A DNA stretch of 64,000 nt, from the NCBI RefSeq assembly GCF_000488255.1, contig NZ_KI530754.1, positions 1 through 64,000 on the forward strand. The letters run 5' to 3'. Below the pieces are notes generated by a model that worked only from the letters and a program-made list of their open reading frames with translations, was not told where the DNA came from and did not search any database. This document shows, one piece after another, positions 19,986 through 27,801 of this stretch. Both the position numbers and the translations under genes were made by a program. Each line of letters opens with the position of its first letter. Positions within the stretch are counted from its first letter, which is position 1. Source of the DNA: Acinetobacter indicus CIP 110367. GTDB lineage: Bacteria > Pseudomonadota > Gammaproteobacteria > Pseudomonadales > Moraxellaceae.

Positions 19986-21173
19986 TTAAATCAGGTCTAA
20001 ACCACGGCTAAGGTCGCGAATAATATCATCAATATCTTCCAGACCCACAGAAACACGAATTAAACCTTCTGAAATACCGGCTTGCTGTTTGGCTTCGGCA
20101 GACATACGGCCATGTGAGGTGGTAGCAGGATGGGTGATTGTAGATTTTACATCGCCAAGGTTACTGGTAATCGATAAGAAACGTGTGTTGTCAATGACAG
20201 TCCAGGCGCCTTCACGCTCACCTTTCACCACGAACGATACAACACCACCAAAACCACTTTGTTGTTTTTTCGCTAATTCATGTCCCGGATGCTGTGGCAA
20301 GCCGGCGTAATATACGGTTTCCACTTTTGGATGGGCATCCAGCCATTCTGCCAACTTCTGTGCACTGGCACAGTGAGCTTTCATCCGCAGGTTCAGGGTT
20401 TCCAGACCTTTGAGGAATACCCAGGCATTAAACGGGCTCATCGAGTTACCCAGGGTACGAATCACGCCGTTAATTTCTTCCAATAACTGATGATTACCAA
20501 CCACAGCACCACCCAAGGCACGGCCCTGACCATCAATATATTTGGTTGATGAATAAATGATTAAATCCGCACCAAATTTAATCGGCTGCTGTAAAACCGG
20601 GGTACAGAAAGTATTGTCAACGGCAAACAAGGCATTGGCTGCATGGGCAATATCGGCAATCGCTTGCAGATCACCGACCTGCGCCAATGGGTTAGATGGG
20701 GTTTCAATAAACAGTAAACGTGTATTTGGACGAATCGCCTGCTGCCAGGCCGCTAAATCTTCCAGATCAACAAAGGTTACATCTACGCCAAATTTCATGA
20801 CGTATTTTTCAAATAATGAAATGATCGAACCGAATACCGCGCGTGAACACACCACATGATCGCCGGCTTTTAAATAGGCCAGGGTAATTGCATGTACCGC
20901 GGCCATACCTGAACTGGTGGCCACAGCACGTTCTGCACCATCCAGCACGGCTAGGCGTTTTTCAAAAGTATGGACAGTCGGATTGGTATAACGGGAATAG
21001 GTATTCCCTTCAATTTGCCCAGAAAATTTGGCGGCTGCATCAGCTGCACTTTCGCAAACAAAAGACGATGTTAAAAAGATGGGTTCACTATGCTCACCCT
21101 CGAAGGTACGGTCATGACCAGTACGAATTGCCAAAGTATCTAACTGATATTCGATCTCGTCTTGTTCGCTCAT
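19986..21173 (-). CDS. metZ: O-succinylhomoserine sulfhydrylase (MetZ)
   Basis: MetZ makes homocysteine from O-succinylhomoserine and sulfide in methionine synthesis. The 395-residue protein is a Cys/Met-metabolism PLP enzyme. It has 'YSRYTNPT' (about 59-66), the phosphate-binding 'SSGMAA', 'DNTFCTP' (186-192), the PLP lysine K211 in 'IIYSSTKYIDGQGR', and 'VSVGLEDIDDII' near the end. YIDGQGR is the form seen in MetZ rather than in cystathionine lyases. I use the ATG at 21173, because the extra 24 codons upstream do not fit the family. It is divergent from the hydrolase gene at 21254. Confidence 0.9.
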   Translation of the reverse strand: MSEQDEIEYQLDTLAIRTGHDRTFEGEHSEPIFLTSSFVCESAADAAAKFSGQIEGNTYSRYTNPTVHTFEKRLAVLDGAERAVATSSGMAAVHAITLAYLKAGDHVVCSRAVFGSIISLFEKYVMKFGVDVTFVDLEDLAAWQQAIRPNTRLLFIETPSNPLAQVGDLQAIADIAHAANALFAVDNTFCTPVLQQPIKFGADLIIYSSTKYIDGQGRALGGAVVGNHQLLEEINGVIRTLGNSMSPFNAWVFLKGLETLNLRMKAHCASAQKLAEWLDAHPKVETVYYAGLPQHPGHELAKKQQSGFGGVVSFVVKGEREGAWTVIDNTRFLSITSNLGDVKSTITHPATTSHGRMSAEAKQQAGISEGLIRVSVGLEDIDDIIRDLSRGLDLI

Positions 21174-21253
21174 CTCGATTTTCGTCCTTAGACTACCGTT
21201 ATAAGAATTGCCAACATTTTGAGCGCCCAAGGTGTTTAAGGTCAAGGTAAAAT

Positions 21254-22417
21254 ATGGAAATATTGCTTAGACTTCATCCAACTCAGCGTCATGACAAGCA
21301 GATAGAGGCTATGAACCCAGTACAGAAAAAATTTGCAGATCAACGCAAGAAGTTAAAAAACTTGTCGACCCGGCTTTTTAACAGCAAGACTTTGGTGCTC
21401 TCCCAAACTACACCGTATGAGATTATTGGCGAATACGAACACGCGCAAATCCGTTATTACGCTTCACCCAATAAAGCCTATCAGGAGCCGCTGGTCTTTG
21501 TTGCGCCGCTGGCGATTAATATGGCGATTTATGATTTGTATCCCTATCGCTCTTTAATCAAGCATTTCCAGCATAGTGGCTTTGATGTCTACCTGATTGA
21601 CTGGGGACGTTTAAACTATGCCCATCGTCATTTAAATTTCATGTATTTTATTAATGCTGCAATTCCGCATTGTATTGAACAGATTCGACAGCATTCCCAT
21701 AGTGAGCAGATTTCCCTACATGGCTGGAGTATGGCCGGTGTTTTTGTGATGCTGTACACCGCCTATCGTCAACCTCAGATCGTGAAAAACCTGATGGTGC
21801 TGGGCAGCCCGGTGGACAGTTATGCTTCCGGTCGCATCGGCCAGCTGTTTAAACGCAGCAACCAGCTGATTTCACGTAATCACAAATTAAAACAGGCCTT
21901 ACATCAGGGCTCTATTCCTCCACATTTCATTCATACGCCCGGCATCATCAACGCTTTAGGTTTTAAAATTCTAGATCCTAAAGGCTGGCTGGACAGTCAG
22001 CGCCAGCTATTTCTCAACCTGCACGACCCGCAAGTGCTGCATGAACACGCCACGCTGGGGAGTTTCCTGAACAATATGATTGATTATCCGGGCGGGATTA
22101 ATCAGGACATGGTACTGAATGTCTGGCTGCAAAATCCGCTGAAAAACGGCATCATCCGCCTGAAGGATGAACATATTGAACTGAAAAACATTCGCTGCTC
22201 TTTATTTGTCGGGGCCGGACAAAGCGACCAGATTGTGACAGCTGCTGCTGCACAGCCTTTAAGCCAGTTGACAAGTAGTACAGATGTCACGTTTACTCTT
22301 ATTCCCGGTGGTCACTTAGGCCTGATGTCCAGCCAGAAAAGTGCCAATGAATTCTGGCCCAAGCTGACCCGGTGGCTCGAGCAAAGATCGACAAAAATAC
22401 ACAAGGAAACCGCATGA
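21254..22417 (+). CDS. Alpha/beta hydrolase, PHA synthase-like
   Basis: The 387-residue protein resembles the class III PHA synthase (PhaC) and polyhydroxybutyrate depolymerase group in layout ('PLVFVAPLAINMAIYDLYP', 'GFDVYLIDWG'). Its nucleophile is serine, in GWSMAG (S159), where PHA synthases have cysteine, so it is more likely a hydrolase than a polymerase. An Asp in 'GAGQSDQIV' and a His in 'PGGHLGLM' complete a plausible triad. It overlaps the next gene by four bases (ATGA), so the two are co-translated. A phasin gene exists at 30244. The start at 21254 has AAGG six bases upstream; ATG at 21311 is the alternative. Confidence 0.8.
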   Translation: MEILLRLHPTQRHDKQIEAMNPVQKKFADQRKKLKNLSTRLFNSKTLVLSQTTPYEIIGEYEHAQIRYYASPNKAYQEPLVFVAPLAINMAIYDLYPYRSLIKHFQHSGFDVYLIDWGRLNYAHRHLNFMYFINAAIPHCIEQIRQHSHSEQISLHGWSMAGVFVMLYTAYRQPQIVKNLMVLGSPVDSYASGRIGQLFKRSNQLISRNHKLKQALHQGSIPPHFIHTPGIINALGFKILDPKGWLDSQRQLFLNLHDPQVLHEHATLGSFLNNMIDYPGGINQDMVLNVWLQNPLKNGIIRLKDEHIELKNIRCSLFVGAGQSDQIVTAAAAQPLSQLTSSTDVTFTLIPGGHLGLMSSQKSANEFWPKLTRWLEQRSTKIHKETA

Positions 22418-23286
22418 TTCAGTCTGTTGCATTTATTGGTTTGGGCGCTATGGGATACCGCATGGCCGCACATTTACCCCAGCATTTTGATACAGTCTAT
22501 GTCTGGAACCGTAATTTTGCCAAAGCCGAGCAACATGCAGCGGAATATGCTACACAGGCGGTTGAGCTTGAACAGGCCGTACAGGCCGATGTGATTTTCT
22601 CCTGCCTGCCGACCAGCCAGGATGTAGAAAATCTGTTAGACGGTTTGAGTTTAAAAGCCGGCTCCATCTGGGTGGACTGTACCAGCGGTGTGCCTGATTC
22701 TGCCAAAAAAGTGGCTGCGCAGCTCAAAGCACAACAGGTAGATTTTTTAGATGCACCTGTCAGTGGACAAACCATCGGTGCAGAAAAAGGCACCTTAACC
22801 GTGATGGTGGGCGGTGATGCGCAAGCATTTGAAAAAGCCCTACCCGCGATGCAGGCTTTTGGGCAACTGATCAAGCATGTCGGTGAACCGGGCGCTGGTT
22901 TTGCTGTTAAAGCCATTAACAACATGTTGATGGCTGTGAATTTATGCGCCGTTGCCGAAGGATTTACCACCTTAAAAGCGCATGGGGTAAACTTAAACGA
23001 AGCGCTGGATTGTATTAATGCCTCAAGCGGCAAAAGCGCGGTAACGGAAATGGTGCTACCTCAACGTATTCTTAATCGCGCATTTCCACTGACCTTTGCT
23101 CTGCCGCTACTGGCCAAAGATACCGGAATTGCTTTAGACTTGGTACGCGATGCAAAACTTTCAGCACCGGTACTGGGGCTGGCCCAAAGTTTGATACAGG
23201 CTGCCAATGCTACTGCTGAACCAGATAGCGACTTCTCCAGCGCCGTTAAAATGTATGAGGCCTGGAGCAAGATTACAATTGAGTAA
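22414..23286 (+). CDS. NAD(P)-dependent beta-hydroxyacid dehydrogenase
   Basis: The 290-residue protein belongs to the 3-hydroxyisobutyrate dehydrogenase/tartronate semialdehyde reductase family. It has a Rossmann motif 'GLGAMGYRMAAHL' (about 8-20), the substrate-binding 'DAPVSGQTIGAEKGTLTVMVGG', and the catalytic lysine in 'KAINNMLMA' (about 168). The start overlaps the hydrolase stop codon as ATGA, with AAGGA upstream. Substrate is unknown; coupling to a PHA-type hydrolase suggests a short hydroxyacid. Confidence 0.87.
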   Translation: MIQSVAFIGLGAMGYRMAAHLPQHFDTVYVWNRNFAKAEQHAAEYATQAVELEQAVQADVIFSCLPTSQDVENLLDGLSLKAGSIWVDCTSGVPDSAKKVAAQLKAQQVDFLDAPVSGQTIGAEKGTLTVMVGGDAQAFEKALPAMQAFGQLIKHVGEPGAGFAVKAINNMLMAVNLCAVAEGFTTLKAHGVNLNEALDCINASSGKSAVTEMVLPQRILNRAFPLTFALPLLAKDTGIALDLVRDAKLSAPVLGLAQSLIQAANATAEPDSDFSSAVKMYEAWSKITIE

Positions 23287-23368
23287 GATCTGGCCATTGA
23301 ATAATCAGAATAAAACCTAATATTGTGAGTAGATGCTTACCCACAATGTTATTACAGAGGAAACTCGT

Positions 23369-23638
23369 ATGAATAAGCTCACTGTTGCATTATTGACCAG
23401 TCTTGCAACATTCATTGGGGCAAATACCACGGCTTTTGCTTCAGCACAGGAATGTCAAAAGCTGAAAAATGATCATGATGTGATTTATGCATCAAAAGGC
23501 TTCTGCTTTAAAGATCCTGAAGCCAAAGCCAAATTTGGCAATGACAACTGCTATACCACCAAGCCAAAATTTTCTGAAAGAGAGCAACAACGACTTGACG
23601 CCATTAAAGAACGTCAAAAAGAATTAAACTGTAAGTAA
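23369..23638 (+). CDS. Small exported YARHG-domain protein
   Basis: The 89-residue precursor has a clean signal peptide (about 1-24, ending AFA). The mature part of about 65 residues contains the YARHG-like core 'DVIYASKGFCFKDPEAKAKFG' and four cysteines that could form two disulfides in the periplasm. The C-terminal third is a charged helix. The function of YARHG domains is unknown, though they are typical of extracytoplasmic proteins. The start has AGAGGA seven to eight bases upstream. The next gene (HIT) follows after 30 bp. Confidence 0.8.
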   Translation: MNKLTVALLTSLATFIGANTTAFASAQECQKLKNDHDVIYASKGFCFKDPEAKAKFGNDNCYTTKPKFSEREQQRLDAIKERQKELNCK

Positions 23639-23668
23639 ATCAGTTTAAGCGAAACTTAAGGAATAGAC

Positions 23669-24082
23669 ATGGCTTACGATGAGCAAAACATTTTTGCACG
23701 AATTTTACGTGGTGAACTTCCAGCCATTAAAGTATATGAAGATGACCAAGTTCTTGCATTCATGGATATTATGCCTCAAGCAGACGGTCATACTTTAGTC
23801 ATACCCAAGACACCTGCGGTGACTTTACTCGACCTCCCTGCCGATGCTGCTGCCTACACCATTCAAGTGGTACAAAAAGTAGCAAAAGCCATTGAAGTCG
23901 GTTTGGATGCCCAAGGCATTGTCCTCATGCAATTGTCTGGAGCGGCTGCTGGGCAAACCGTTCCCCATGTACATTTCCATTTAATTCCAACCTCGGTTCA
24001 TCAACTTGGGAAACATGCTGCACAAATGGGCGATCAAGAGAAAATTAAAGCCCAAGCGGAAAAAATTAAAGCAGCACTTTAA
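23669..24082 (+). CDS. HIT family nucleotide hydrolase/transferase
   Basis: The 137-residue cytosolic protein has the histidine triad H100-V-H102-F-H104 in 'VPHVHFHLIPT', plus the family's N-terminal 'IFARILRGELPAIKVYEDD'. It belongs to the branch of HinT-like proteins that hydrolyse AMP-conjugated or phosphoramidate substrates. A palindromic terminator follows. A second, divergent HIT protein is encoded at 38706-39140. Confidence 0.92.
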   Translation: MAYDEQNIFARILRGELPAIKVYEDDQVLAFMDIMPQADGHTLVIPKTPAVTLLDLPADAAAYTIQVVQKVAKAIEVGLDAQGIVLMQLSGAAAGQTVPHVHFHLIPTSVHQLGKHAAQMGDQEKIKAQAEKIKAAL

Positions 24083-24109
24083 ATATTTCAAAAGTGTCAT
24101 ACAAAATGA

Positions 24110-24136
24110 ATGGAGCAGCTGCTCCATTTTTATTTA
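24110..24136 (+). terminator. Terminator after the HIT gene
   Basis: ATGGAGCAGCTGCTCCAT is a perfect 18-base palindrome directly followed by TTTTTATTT. Confidence 0.85.
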
Positions 24137-24174
24137 AATAAAATTCAAATACTTAAAAATAAATCACAATTATT

Positions 24175-24276
24175 AGACCTCTTGCGAAAATATAGTATTA
24201 TCTAATTTTTGAATTGGCTAAAAGCTCATAAAATATAGCTTTCGGGTGATTAAAATGTCACTAACGCAAGAAGTCT
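24175..24276. mobile_element. MITE-like element, 102 bp, with terminal inverted repeats
   Basis: The left end AGACCTCTTGCG and the right end CGCAAGAAGTCT match as inverted repeats in 11 of 12 bases. ATT flanks both sides, consistent with a 3-bp target duplication. The inside is AT-rich and codes for nothing. This fits a miniature element moved by an outside transposase. The family is not identified and only one copy is in this window. Confidence 0.5.
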
Positions 24277-24367
24277 ATTTATTATATTTTATTACCTGTC
24301 ATCAAATTGTAATTTTTTCTTCACTTCAATGTCATAAAGCTTACAGATACTGCTTAGCAAGTTGGTG

Positions 24368-24395
24368 AGCTTGTGTAACTTTTTGTACACAAGCT
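24368..24395 (+). promoter_or_regulatory. Perfect hairpin in the porin 5' region
   Basis: AGCTTGTGTA and TACACAAGCT pair perfectly over 10 bp with an 8-base loop. It ends 57 bases before the porin start and has no T tract, so it looks like a leader structure that stabilises or regulates the mRNA rather than a terminator. The rest of 24083-24452 holds a terminator, the MITE-like element and AT-rich sequence. Confidence 0.5.
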
Positions 24396-24452
24396 AACTA
24401 AATAAGAAAGCAAGGCGAATGCCATTTTTAAAAGTGTTTTGGAGAAATCTTG

Positions 24453-25526
24453 ATGAAAAAATTGCTTCTAGCAGCTACTGTTGCAGCAATGGGTGTAAGC
24501 GCAGCACAAGCAGCACCAACTTTGTATGGTAAGATCAGTGTATCGGTTGACCAAATTCAAAATGATGATTTTGAAAAAGATCAAGATGCCACTGAATTAA
24601 ATTCTAACGCTTCTCGTATTGGGGTTAAAGGCGAAGAAAAATTAACTGAAAATGTATCAGCAGTTTATGTGGCTGAATGGGAAATCAGTGCTGATGGTGA
24701 TGAAAATGATGCTCAAACTTTCAAAAAACGTAATCTTTTTGGTGGTTTAAAGTTTGAAAATGTAGGTACTTTAAAAGCTGGTTTTTTTGATTCTTATTTC
24801 AAAAATGCTGCTGGAAAATACCAAGATATCTTTAATGATCACACCCTTGATATCACAAACATGATGTATGGTGAAGATCGTCTTAAAAACTCTATCGGGT
24901 TTGAAACAGACAAAAAAATGCTAGGTGGCTTACAATTTAATATCCTAGCGCAACAAGGTGAAGATGCAACTAAAGACTATGCCACATCTGGTCAAAAAGG
25001 AAAACGCGATGGTTTTGGTGATTCTATCTCTACTTCTTTGACCTATGATAATAAAGATGTTGGTATTGCTCTTGCACTAGCAGGTAACTTTGGCGTTGAA
25101 GGTAAATACGCTGGATTAGATGGTAAAAAACTATATTCAGATGCTGTACGCGTAACTGGTTCTTACGATTTTAGTAAAATCGGCGCAAATGGTCTAGTGT
25201 TAGGTGCTCTTTATCAACAAGCTGAACCTACTGATGATATTAATGGCTTAGAAGGTCTTGAAGAGAAAGCTTGGTTACTTAGCTCAACATATAAAGTTGG
25301 CAACACACCATGGGTTGTTAAAGCTCAATACCAAACTGCTGAAACAACAGCTGATGCATTTAATGATATCACCATTGACCAATATGGTATCGGTGTTGAC
25401 TACAACTTAAATAAACAAACTCGTCTCTACGGTTTGCTTGCACAACAGAAACTTGATATTACTGGTGTAGATCTTGAAGAAGATAACAAAACAGTATTTG
25501 GTTTAGGTATGGAATATAACTTCTAA
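24453..25526 (+). CDS. Gram-negative general porin (trimeric beta-barrel type)
   Basis: The 357-residue outer-membrane protein has a signal peptide ending AQA-AP. After that comes the classic porin N-terminus 'PTLYGKISVSVDQ', alternating amphipathic strands, the 'GTLKAGFFDSYFKNAAG' region that leads into loop 3 with acidic residues, and the terminal aromatic 'GLGMEYNF' recognised by the Bam machinery. It should form a diffusion channel. The start at 24453 has GGAG eight bases upstream. Codon use is more AT-rich than in neighbouring genes, as for many highly expressed Acinetobacter membrane proteins. Acidic residues are frequent in the loops. Confidence 0.9.
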   Translation: MKKLLLAATVAAMGVSAAQAAPTLYGKISVSVDQIQNDDFEKDQDATELNSNASRIGVKGEEKLTENVSAVYVAEWEISADGDENDAQTFKKRNLFGGLKFENVGTLKAGFFDSYFKNAAGKYQDIFNDHTLDITNMMYGEDRLKNSIGFETDKKMLGGLQFNILAQQGEDATKDYATSGQKGKRDGFGDSISTSLTYDNKDVGIALALAGNFGVEGKYAGLDGKKLYSDAVRVTGSYDFSKIGANGLVLGALYQQAEPTDDINGLEGLEEKAWLLSSTYKVGNTPWVVKAQYQTAETTADAFNDITIDQYGIGVDYNLNKQTRLYGLLAQQKLDITGVDLEEDNKTVFGLGMEYNF

Positions 25527-25552
25527 TCTTAAGATTAAAGTGAATTCTACAA

Positions 25553-25581
25553 ATAAAAGGGCTTATGCCCTTTTATTTTTT
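25553..25581 (+). terminator. Bidirectional terminator between porin and DUF937 gene
   Basis: ATAAAAGGGC pairs with GCCCTTTTAT around TTAT, followed by T residues. It serves two converging genes. Confidence 0.85.
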
Positions 25582-25588
25582 CTTAAAT

Positions 25589-26191
25589 TTAACGCTTTAA
25601 AAACCCTGACACTAAATTCATCACTTGCTGAATATCATCATTGGCTTCTTGTTTGCTGGTTCGTTCACCCTGTGGTGTCAATGAATCAATAATTTGCGGC
25701 AATACTGCAGAAATCGCATTATAAATATCTTGCTTTGGCGCCTGAGTTTGCTGTGCAACCTGCTCTACATCGGCATCATCAAATAAACTTTGTACTTGTT
25801 CAGCACCTACATGTGCATTTTCACCTGGCCCTGTAGACACCCAATCATCCACCTGACTGGTTAAGCCCTGTCCTTTAAGTTTATCTAAAGCACCTTGCAA
25901 GCCCCCCTGTTTTTGAATCCATGCCAACACCAAAGGCAAAACTGCAATCAATAAACTTTGTGTACCTGAAGCACCCGCAGCAGTACGCTGTTGTTGCCCA
26001 CCCAACTGACCAAGTACTGAACCCAAAATACCACCCAAGCCCCCTTGTGCAGATTGTTGGTTATTAGCACCAAGTTGCCCCAAAACTGAGCCTAAAATAC
26101 CGCCCAATCCACCTTGAGATTGATTAGATTGCTGTTTCGCGCCCAATGCCTGCTTTGCTAAAATTTCAACAATATTGCTTAAATTAGTCAT
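25589..26191 (-). CDS. DUF937/YidB-like protein with internal repeat
   Basis: The 200-residue protein has a Gly/Leu/Gln-rich N-terminal part with two identical 16-residue units (QGGLGGILGSVLGQLG at 26-41 and 49-64). Then come a hydrophobic helix ('LLIAVLPLVLAWIQKQGGLQG'), the YidB-like 'LDKLKGQGLTSQVDDWVSTGPGENAHV' core, and a C-terminal helical domain. The DUF937 family has no settled function. No signal peptide is seen. It lies alone between the porin and a hypothetical gene. Confidence 0.8.
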   Translation of the reverse strand: MTNLSNIVEILAKQALGAKQQSNQSQGGLGGILGSVLGQLGANNQQSAQGGLGGILGSVLGQLGGQQQRTAAGASGTQSLLIAVLPLVLAWIQKQGGLQGALDKLKGQGLTSQVDDWVSTGPGENAHVGAEQVQSLFDDADVEQVAQQTQAPKQDIYNAISAVLPQIIDSLTPQGERTSKQEANDDIQQVMNLVSGFLKR

Positions 26192-26330
26192 TTTATGTTC
26201 CTCAATATGCCCTAAGACAGCATACGAAGTTTTGACTGAATTTCGCGCTTGAAATTGTTAAATTTTGCAATATTCTAAATTTTTGTTAAGTATTCATCAT
26301 GATTAAGTTTTTGTTAGTTTAATGCAGCAC

Positions 26331-26822
26331 TTACCAACGGAATTTATCCCAATTTTCAGGGTTTGCCCAAAACTTAGAATTAAACCAATCTGGCACGTGC
26401 TTATAAGTCAAAATATTAAATTGCCATAAGCATAAATGATGCTGCTCAAAGCGATGTTCAATCAATTGTGTAAAACCAAGCGCTCTAAGTAATTGCTCAT
26501 CTTCACGCGCAGCAATCACCACAATACGCTTTGCCAATAAATCACGTAGCTTCACCAAAATTTGTGAGGTGTGTTGTTGCGTCTGTGAGGCAAAATCAGC
26601 AGCATCTAAAAATACAACAGCTAAATCAAAACGTTGGGTAAAAGGCAGATTTAAAAATGCCAATGCGCTAAAATACTGCCATTGGATGCTGGGCTGATCA
26701 GGCGCTTGATTGTTATGCTTCGGACTTGCTTCAATATTTTGCCCTATACACAATGCAGTAGAAATTGGCTGTTGTTGAGATAAGTCATCAATTAATGCTT
26801 GAATTAAACGCATTTCAGCCAT
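26331..26822 (-). CDS. Conserved hypothetical protein, possibly DUF6231
   Basis: The 163-residue cytosolic protein has a Rossmann-like core ('RFDLAVVFLDAADF', 'LRDLLAKRIVVIAARE', 'LLRALGFTQL') reminiscent of truncated methyltransferase folds but with no SAM motif. The C-terminus is aromatic ('VPDWFNSKFWANPENWDKFRW'), as in a small conserved family of Acinetobacter and Pseudomonas proteins that I tentatively associate with DUF6231. AAGGA lies eight bases before the ATG at 26822. It is divergent from the DUF2797 gene, with 36 bp between the two starts. Confidence 0.65.
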   Translation of the reverse strand: MAEMRLIQALIDDLSQQQPISTALCIGQNIEASPKHNNQAPDQPSIQWQYFSALAFLNLPFTQRFDLAVVFLDAADFASQTQQHTSQILVKLRDLLAKRIVVIAAREDEQLLRALGFTQLIEHRFEQHHLCLWQFNILTYKHVPDWFNSKFWANPENWDKFRW

Positions 26823-26858
26823 CACTGCATTCCTTCATTTTTGAGAGAGTATTTTCTT

Positions 26859-27731
26859 ATGGAACTACAAGGCATTTGCCATAAAATGCACGCAGGTCTT
26901 AAGGACCATAGTGTAACTGATGAACAGGTACACAAGGCAAATGTTGAATATAAATTTATTCTGGATCGCTCAGAAATCGAACTGCCCTTTCGCTTGGGTC
27001 AAGAAATAGAAATTGAATGGACCGGCAATATTTACTGTGTTTCTTGCGGCAGTAAAACACCAAAATCCTATTCACAAGGTCACTGCTTTAAATGCTTTAA
27101 AACCAAAGCGTCCTGTGACATGTGCATTATGAAACCTGAAACCTGCCATTATCATTTAGGCACTTGCCGCGAAGAAGAATTTGCACGATCTGTCTGCTTC
27201 CAGCCGCATGTGGTGTACCTAGCCAACTCCAGTGGCTTAAAGGTCGGGATTACCCGTATTCGCCAAATGCCAACACGCTGGCTGGATCAAGGGGCGACTC
27301 AGGCCTTACCGATTATGAAAGTCGGCTCTCGTCGTTTATCTGGGCAACTGGAAATCATGTTTGGTTCACAAATTGCCGATAAAACTGACTGGCGCAAACT
27401 GCTCAAAGGTGAAGCTGAACCGGTCGATTTAATTGCGACCCGTGACCAGCTGATTGAAGAATTTGCACCAAAAATCAGGACCATTCGTGAAGAATTTAAC
27501 CAGAATCTTGAGTTTAATGAAACGCTGGAATTGATGGAGCAGGAACGTCCACGCGAGTTTATTTATCCGGTGGAACAGTATCCTGAAAAAATTAAATCGC
27601 ATAATCTGGATAAGACCCCGGTGATTCGCGGCAAACTTTTCGGGATTAAAGGTCAGTATTTAATTTTAGATACTGGCGTAATTAATATCCGTAAATATAC
27701 CGGCTATGAACTGATTATCCGTACTGAATAA
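26859..27731 (+). CDS. DUF2797 family protein, Cys-rich with GIY-YIG-like core
   Basis: The 290-residue protein has an N-terminal beta domain, then a cysteine cluster (C60, C63, C76, C79, C86, C89, C96, C103, C113 with nearby His) that could hold two zinc ions. The next segment, 'VYLANSSGLKVGITR' (119-133) with R140, resembles the start of a GIY-YIG nuclease fold. The C-terminal half ends in a beta-rich domain. The family is conserved but uncharacterised. The resemblance is to motif order only; nuclease activity is not claimed. The start at 26859 gives the family N-terminus 'MELQGICHKM'. Confidence 0.78.
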   Translation: MELQGICHKMHAGLKDHSVTDEQVHKANVEYKFILDRSEIELPFRLGQEIEIEWTGNIYCVSCGSKTPKSYSQGHCFKCFKTKASCDMCIMKPETCHYHLGTCREEEFARSVCFQPHVVYLANSSGLKVGITRIRQMPTRWLDQGATQALPIMKVGSRRLSGQLEIMFGSQIADKTDWRKLLKGEAEPVDLIATRDQLIEEFAPKIRTIREEFNQNLEFNETLELMEQERPREFIYPVEQYPEKIKSHNLDKTPVIRGKLFGIKGQYLILDTGVINIRKYTGYELIIRTE

Positions 27732-27761
27732 ACTTTTCACCAAAATATAAGCACAATAAAA

Positions 27762-27786
27762 AAACCGGCGTTTGCGCCGGTTTTTT
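27762..27786 (+). terminator. Bidirectional terminator between DUF2797 gene and ppiD
   Basis: AAACCGGCG pairs with CGCCGGTTT around TTTG, with A and T runs on the two sides. Confidence 0.88.
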
Positions 27787-27801
27787 ATTATGCAGTCAGA
27801 C

